Source: Sphingomonas oryzagri
Lineage (GTDB): Bacteria > Pseudomonadota > Alphaproteobacteria > Sphingomonadales > Sphingomonadaceae
Direction of reading: 5' to 3'
Length of the DNA: 64,000 nt
Assembly (NCBI RefSeq): GCF_029906645.1
Contig: NZ_JARYGZ010000001.1
Coordinates: 863,208 to 927,207 of the forward strand
Positions 60,114 to 64,000 of the stretch are shown here, in pieces. Position 1 is the stretch's first letter. Every line of letters begins with the position of its first letter. The position numbers and the translations under genes are program-made. The notes under the pieces were generated by a model that saw only the letters and a program-made list of their open reading frames with translations, was not told where the DNA came from and searched no databases.

Positions 60114-61553
60114 TCAGGCGGCGCCCGATTCCAGCTCCCCGGCGCTGGGGCGGCGCAGCGCCGGATTGAGCCGCGCGAGGCTGCACGCTCCCGCCACGAT
60201 GGTGAGCGCCATCGCGATCAGCGCCGGCATCCGGCCTTCGCCCAGGCCCATCGCCAGCAGGGTGGCGACCAGTGTCGCGCCGAGCGTCTGGCCGGTGAGA
60301 CGCACCGTCGATATGAGGCCGCCCGCCGAGGCCATGCGGGTTCGCGGCGCTGACCCGACCACCAGCCGCGCATTGGGCGAGAGGAACAGGCCGAAGCCCG
60401 ATCCGCACAACGCCATCCGCCACGCCACGTCGAACCAGTGCGGTTGCGCGGGCAGCATCGCGAGGAGGAACAGGGCGACGGTCGCGATCGCCATGCCGAT
60501 CCCGCCCAGAAAGCCCGCCGGCACTTTGTCGGACAGGATGCCGGCGGTCGGCGCCACGAACATGGTGGTGAACGGCCAGGGTGCGATCATCGCGCCGACC
60601 TCGCCGGGGGTGAAGCCGTAACCGTGCTGCAGACGGAAGGGCAACGAGAGCAGCAGCAGCATCGATGCGACGAAAGCGAACAGCGCGCATGTGGCGGACA
60701 GGGCCAGCACCGGCAGCTTGAGCAGATCGACCGGCATGATCGGATGCGGCTCGCTCAGTTCGTGACGGACGAGCAGGATGGCGAAGATCAGCCCGGCACC
60801 GACGATCGCGCCCGCCACCACCGGCGATCCGCCGTGGACGCTGGCCTCCAGCCCCGAGATGGTCAGGCCGAAGGTCAATATGCAGTAGACGGCACCCAGC
60901 CCGTCATAGCCCACGCCGCGTGGGGGGACATCGGGCAGGCCGATACGGCCGAGCAGCAGGGACAGGATCGCGAACGGCACGCCCACCGCGAACACCCAGG
61001 GCCAGGGCGCGACCGCGAGGATCGCGCCACCCGCCGTCGGTGCCAGCGCCGCCGATACCGACACGAACACCGTGTTGAGGCCAAGTCCGCGCCCGAGCTG
61101 CCTGGCCGGATAGATGGAGCGGATCAGCGCCGCCATCACCGACAGCGCGGCCGCGCCGCCGAGCGCCTGGAAGGCGCGCACGATGAGAAGGAACGGCAGG
61201 CTCTTGGCGAAGAAGCAGAGTGCCGTCGCGATCGTGAAGACGAGCTGGCCGCCCTGATACAGGCGCTTGAGGCCGATCCGGTCGCCGAGCGCGGAGAAAG
61301 GCAGCAACGTCATCACCAGCACCAACTGGTAGACGGTGACGACCAGCACCGAGGCGGACCCGTCCACCTTCAGGTCGCGCGCGATGGTGGGGAGCGCGAC
61401 GCCGGCGATCTGCCCGTCGATCACCGTCAGCACCGTGCCGAGCGAGATGGCGGCGATCGCCAGATAGCGCCTGGGCGTCGGCATCCCGTCCGCAGGGGTG
61501 CCCCCGCCACCCTCCTCGCGATCGGCCCTGCGGGGAGCGAGCGCCCAGATCAT
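60114..61553 (-). CDS. MFS transporter, 14-helix DHA2 drug exporter type
   Basis: A 479-residue major facilitator with about 14 helices. Marks are TVLTVIDGQIAGVALPTIARDLKVD, the motif A region FSALGDRIGLKRLYQGG and the antiporter motif C-like GPxxGG (PTAGGAILAVAPWPWVFAV). It is probably a proton-driven multidrug exporter. The ATG at 61553 overlaps the uvrD stop (ATGA); a later ATG at 61484 gives a more typical N-terminus, leaving a 23-residue charged extension if the first is used. Confidence 0.88.
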   Translation of the reverse strand: MIWALAPRRADREEGGGGTPADGMPTPRRYLAIAAISLGTVLTVIDGQIAGVALPTIARDLKVDGSASVLVVTVYQLVLVMTLLPFSALGDRIGLKRLYQGGQLVFTIATALCFFAKSLPFLLIVRAFQALGGAAALSVMAALIRSIYPARQLGRGLGLNTVFVSVSAALAPTAGGAILAVAPWPWVFAVGVPFAILSLLLGRIGLPDVPPRGVGYDGLGAVYCILTFGLTISGLEASVHGGSPVVAGAIVGAGLIFAILLVRHELSEPHPIMPVDLLKLPVLALSATCALFAFVASMLLLLSLPFRLQHGYGFTPGEVGAMIAPWPFTTMFVAPTAGILSDKVPAGFLGGIGMAIATVALFLLAMLPAQPHWFDVAWRMALCGSGFGLFLSPNARLVVGSAPRTRMASAGGLISTVRLTGQTLGATLVATLLAMGLGEGRMPALIAMALTIVAGACSLARLNPALRRPSAGELESGAA

Positions 61554-63838
61554 GCCGGGGTTACGAAACTGTCGAGGACATGCTTGGTCCCGCTATGTTC
61601 GAAGGCGATGGCGAGTTTGTTGCCCTCGATCCCCTCGACGATGCCGTAGCCGAACTTGGTGTGGAACACCCTCTGCCCGATCTCGATGTCGGAGCGCGGC
61701 TTGGCGGCGTAGGAGGCGGCCGACGCCTTCACCTCGACGATCCGCCCGCCATTGCCCGATCGCGCCGCCGGCTCGCCGAGCGCGGCCGCCCGCTGCCAGC
61801 CGGGGCCGCGCCCGGTGCCGCGCTCGATATGCGCGAAGGGATCGGTGCGCTCGCTCCACTGCGCGCGCCAGAGCGACTCGCCGCCCGACATGGTGGTCTC
61901 GGCCTCGACATGCTCCTCGGGCAGCTCGCCGACGAAGCGCGAGGGGATGGAGGAGGTCCACTGGCCGTAGATGCGGCGATTGGCGGCGTGGATGATCACG
62001 CAGCGCCGCCGCGCGCGGGTGATCGCGACGTAGGCGAGGCGGCGCTCCTCTTCGAGGCTCTTGGTGCCGCCTTCGTCGAGCGCGCGCTGCGAGGGGAACA
62101 GCCCTTCCTCCCAGCCGACGAGGAATACGGTGTCGAACTCCAGACCCTTGGCGGCATGGACGGTCATGATCGTCACCTTGGGCTGCCCGGCGTCGTTGGC
62201 GTCATTGTCCATGACGAGGCTGACATGTTCGAGGAAATCCCCGAGCGTGTCATATTCCTCCATCGCGCGGGCGAGTTCGGTGAGGTTCTCCAGCCGTCCG
62301 GCGCTCTCGGCCGACCGATCGGCCTGGAGCATCGCGGTGTAGCCGCTCTCGTCGAGGATCTGGCGACACAGCTCCGGATGGACGAGCGAGTTGGAGAGAT
62401 CGCGCCAGCGGGCGATGTCGCCGACCAGTCTTCCCAAGGAGTTGCGCGCCGCTCCTGCCAGTTCGTTAGTGTCGCAAAGGCGCGCGGCGGCGAGCGTCAA
62501 CGGCACGCCTTCGGCGCGGGCGAGGGTGTGGATCTTCGCCACCGCCTTGTCGCCGAGGCCGCGCTTTGGCGTGTTCACGATCCGCTCGAAAGCCAGGTCG
62601 TCGGCGGGCTGGTGGACCACACGGAGATAGGCGAGCGCATCCCTGATCTCGGCGCGCTCGTAGAATCGGAAGCCGCCGACGATGCGATAGGGCAGGCCGA
62701 TCGCGATGAAGCGATCCTCGAACTCGCGGGTCTGGTGCTGGGCGCGCACGAGGATCGCGCAGTCGTCATAGCGGCCGCCCTGCCGGCGGTGGCTCTCGAT
62801 CTCGTCGGCGACGCGGCGGGCTTCCTCGGGGCCGTCCCACACACCAACGACGGTAATCTTCTCGCCTGATTCCAGGGCTGTCCACAGCGTCTTTCCCAGG
62901 CGCTGGCCATTGTTGGCGATGACTTGCGACGCGGCGGCGAGGATGTGCGGGGTGGACCGGTAATTCTGCTCCAGCCGGATCACCTTGGCGCCGGGGAAGT
63001 CATGGTCGAAGCGCAGGATGTTCGCGACCTCCGCCCCACGCCACGAATAGATGGATTGGTCGTCGTCGCCGACGCAGCAGATGTTCTTGCGCTCCTGCGC
63101 CAGCAGCCGGAGCCACAGATATTGGGACGAGTTGGTGTCCTGATACTCGTCCACCATGATGTAGCGGAAGCGTTGCTGATAATTTTCAAGCACATCGCGG
63201 TGGGTCTTGAGGATCGTCAGCATGTGCAGCAGCAGGTCGCCGAAGTCGCAGGCATTCACCGCCTTCAGCCGCTGCTGATAGGCATCGTACAATTCTCCGC
63301 CCCGGCCGTTGGCATAGGCCTCGCTCTCCGCCGCATCGATATCGGCGGGCACCCAGCCGCGATTCTTCCAGCGATCGATCAGCCCGGCGAGCTGACGCGC
63401 GGGCCAGCGTTTCTCGTCGATGTCGGCGGCGAGGATCAGTTGCTTGAGCAGGCGCAGCTGGTCGTCGGTATCGAGGATCGTGAAGTTGCTCTGCAGGCCG
63501 ACCAGCTCTGCATGGCGCCGGAGCATCTTGGCGGCGACCGAATGGAAGGTGCCGAGCCACGGCATCCCCTCCACCGCGTCGCCGACGATACGGTGTACGC
63601 GTTCCCGCATTTCGCGGGCCGCCTTGTTGGTGAAGGTGACGGCCAGGATCTCGCTCGGCCAGGCACGGCGCGTCGCGATCAGGTGGGCGAGGCGCGCGGT
63701 CAGCGCCGCCGTCTTGCCCGTGCCGGCGCCGGCCAGAACGAGTACCGGCCCCTCGGTGGTGAGCACGGCCTCGCGCTGCGGCTCGTTGAGGCCAGTTATG
63801 TAGCCGGGTTCGGAAGATGCAGGGGCCGGGTGAGTCAC
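61550..63838 (-). CDS. uvrD: ATP-dependent DNA helicase UvrD/PcrA
   Basis: A 762-residue superfamily 1A helicase for nucleotide excision and mismatch repair. Motifs in order: the Q motif LNEPQREAV, Walker A AGAGTGKT, VTFTNKAAREMRERV, the DEYQDTN Walker B, GDDDQSIYSWRGA, LEQNYRS, the VMTVHAAKGLE region and VAITRARR. A C-terminal Tudor-like domain (IGQRVFHTKFGYGIVEGIEGNKLAIAFE) is intact, as in PcrA proteins that bind RNA polymerase. GTG start. It is co-transcribed with the DHA2 transporter. Confidence 0.95.
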   Translation of the reverse strand: MTHPAPASSEPGYITGLNEPQREAVLTTEGPVLVLAGAGTGKTAALTARLAHLIATRRAWPSEILAVTFTNKAAREMRERVHRIVGDAVEGMPWLGTFHSVAAKMLRRHAELVGLQSNFTILDTDDQLRLLKQLILAADIDEKRWPARQLAGLIDRWKNRGWVPADIDAAESEAYANGRGGELYDAYQQRLKAVNACDFGDLLLHMLTILKTHRDVLENYQQRFRYIMVDEYQDTNSSQYLWLRLLAQERKNICCVGDDDQSIYSWRGAEVANILRFDHDFPGAKVIRLEQNYRSTPHILAAASQVIANNGQRLGKTLWTALESGEKITVVGVWDGPEEARRVADEIESHRRQGGRYDDCAILVRAQHQTREFEDRFIAIGLPYRIVGGFRFYERAEIRDALAYLRVVHQPADDLAFERIVNTPKRGLGDKAVAKIHTLARAEGVPLTLAAARLCDTNELAGAARNSLGRLVGDIARWRDLSNSLVHPELCRQILDESGYTAMLQADRSAESAGRLENLTELARAMEEYDTLGDFLEHVSLVMDNDANDAGQPKVTIMTVHAAKGLEFDTVFLVGWEEGLFPSQRALDEGGTKSLEEERRLAYVAITRARRRCVIIHAANRRIYGQWTSSIPSRFVGELPEEHVEAETTMSGGESLWRAQWSERTDPFAHIERGTGRGPGWQRAAALGEPAARSGNGGRIVEVKASAASYAAKPRSDIEIGQRVFHTKFGYGIVEGIEGNKLAIAFEHSGTKHVLDSFVTPA

Positions 63839-63888
63839 GCCCGAACAGGTAGGGAACGCGGGCGGTCAGGGCAACCGCCTGATCCGCT

Positions 63889-64000
63889 TTAGGGAACGCC
63901 GATCGTGTCTTCGGGCTGCGTCGGGTAAATCTGGAGCAGTGCGCGGGTGAGATCGGTGGCGACCGCCTCGTCGGTGCCGTTCCGCGCGCCGGTGGAGCGC
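63889..64000 (-). CDS. 3' end of an unidentified gene (cut by the right edge)
   Basis: An open minus-strand frame enters from the right edge and ends at a TAA at 63889–63891, giving the C-terminal 36 residues (RSTGARNGTDEAVATDLTRALLQ… ending DTIGVP). It lies 50 bp upstream of the uvrD start and has the same direction. The tail is too short to assign. Confidence 0.55.
   Translation of the reverse strand, partial: RSTGARNGTDEAVATDLTRALLQIYPTQPEDTIGVP

Noticed and set aside
58741-60690. A longer frame that would extend the EntS-like transporter upstream by over 220 codons
   Set aside because: The extension overlaps the DHA2 transporter gene and is not family-like; the ATG at 60021 gives a standard N-terminus.
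1-64000. CRISPR arrays, insertion sequences, prophage genes or integrases
   Set aside because: No regularly spaced repeats, transposase or integrase motifs or terminal inverted repeats were seen anywhere in the window.

Overview
This 64 kb window is GC-rich, gene-dense bacterial chromosome. It looks like an alphaproteobacterium of the Sphingomonadales (Sphingomonas-like). The reasons are the XrtA (exosortase A) exopolysaccharide locus in its sphingomonad arrangement, the lon–hup pair, System I cytochrome c maturation, DUF3775, DUF969/DUF979 and TIGR00266 proteins, GTGA/ATGA gene overlaps, and TTGAC(C/G)–CTATRG promoters at tRNA genes. I see no phage, insertion sequence, CRISPR array or replication origin. 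No gene-free stretch exceeds about 180 bp, apart from gaps holding tRNA genes.

Layout. 1–3.2 kb: the 3' end of lon, hupB, tRNA-Val(CAC), a flavodoxin-fold oxidoreductase, a DUF1348 protein and tRNA-His. 3.2–9.2 kb: a Leu/Glu-type amino acid dehydrogenase, then a tightly overlapped cytochrome c maturation operon (ccmC-D-E-F-G-H-I, without ccmA/ccmB). 9.3–13.5 kb: the K+ transporter kup, a 2H phosphoesterase, a DUF3775 protein, tRNA-Met(CAT) and trxB.

13.5–31.5 kb is the centrepiece, an exosortase A (XrtA/PEP-CTERM type) exopolysaccharide locus. A leftward arm carries an acetyltransferase-like protein, an acyl carrier protein and two alpha/beta hydrolases. A rightward arm carries an AMP-forming acyl ligase and a PLP decarboxylase, followed by a Wza-type exporter, chain-length regulator, BY-kinase-type ATPase, outer-membrane beta-barrel, ExeA-like ATPase, polysaccharide deacetylase, FemAB-like protein, glycosyltransferase, XrtA fused to an EpsI domain, and an asparagine-synthetase-like amidotransferase. 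Together they look like the secretion and decoration part of a polymer pathway plus a carrier-protein module that may make an unknown acyl or amine substituent. The sorted substrate proteins, initiating transferase, flippase, polymerase and PrsK/PrsR regulators are not in the window.

31.5–39.4 kb: DUF1801, truA, fmt, recR, def, rmuC, a DUF969–DUF979–DUF2891 operon and a small PilZ protein. 39.4–46.5 kb: arginine succinyltransferase pathway genes astB and astA overlapped with an M20 hydrolase, a DUF481 outer-membrane protein, rppH, an HSL-type esterase and a histone-deacetylase-family protein. 46.5–52.7 kb: a 2-oxoacid:ferredoxin oxidoreductase (two subunits), a photolyase, a TIGR00266 protein and a short-chain dehydrogenase, with copies of a short dispersed palindromic repeat around the oxidoreductase and photolyase genes. 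52.7–64 kb: purF divergent from hisI, a MerR regulator with an operator-like palindrome controlling a large acyl-CoA dehydrogenase, a GNAT protein, a small secreted protein, cysK, two MFS transporters, uvrD/pcrA and the 3' end of an unidentified gene.

Several genes (recR, def, hisI, the MerR gene and a small reading frame at 36.4 kb) have a TTGNCN hexamer 34–37 nt before an ATG and little or no Shine–Dalgarno sequence, which suggests leaderless transcripts. All functional calls rest on reading motifs and family knowledge; no database search was run.
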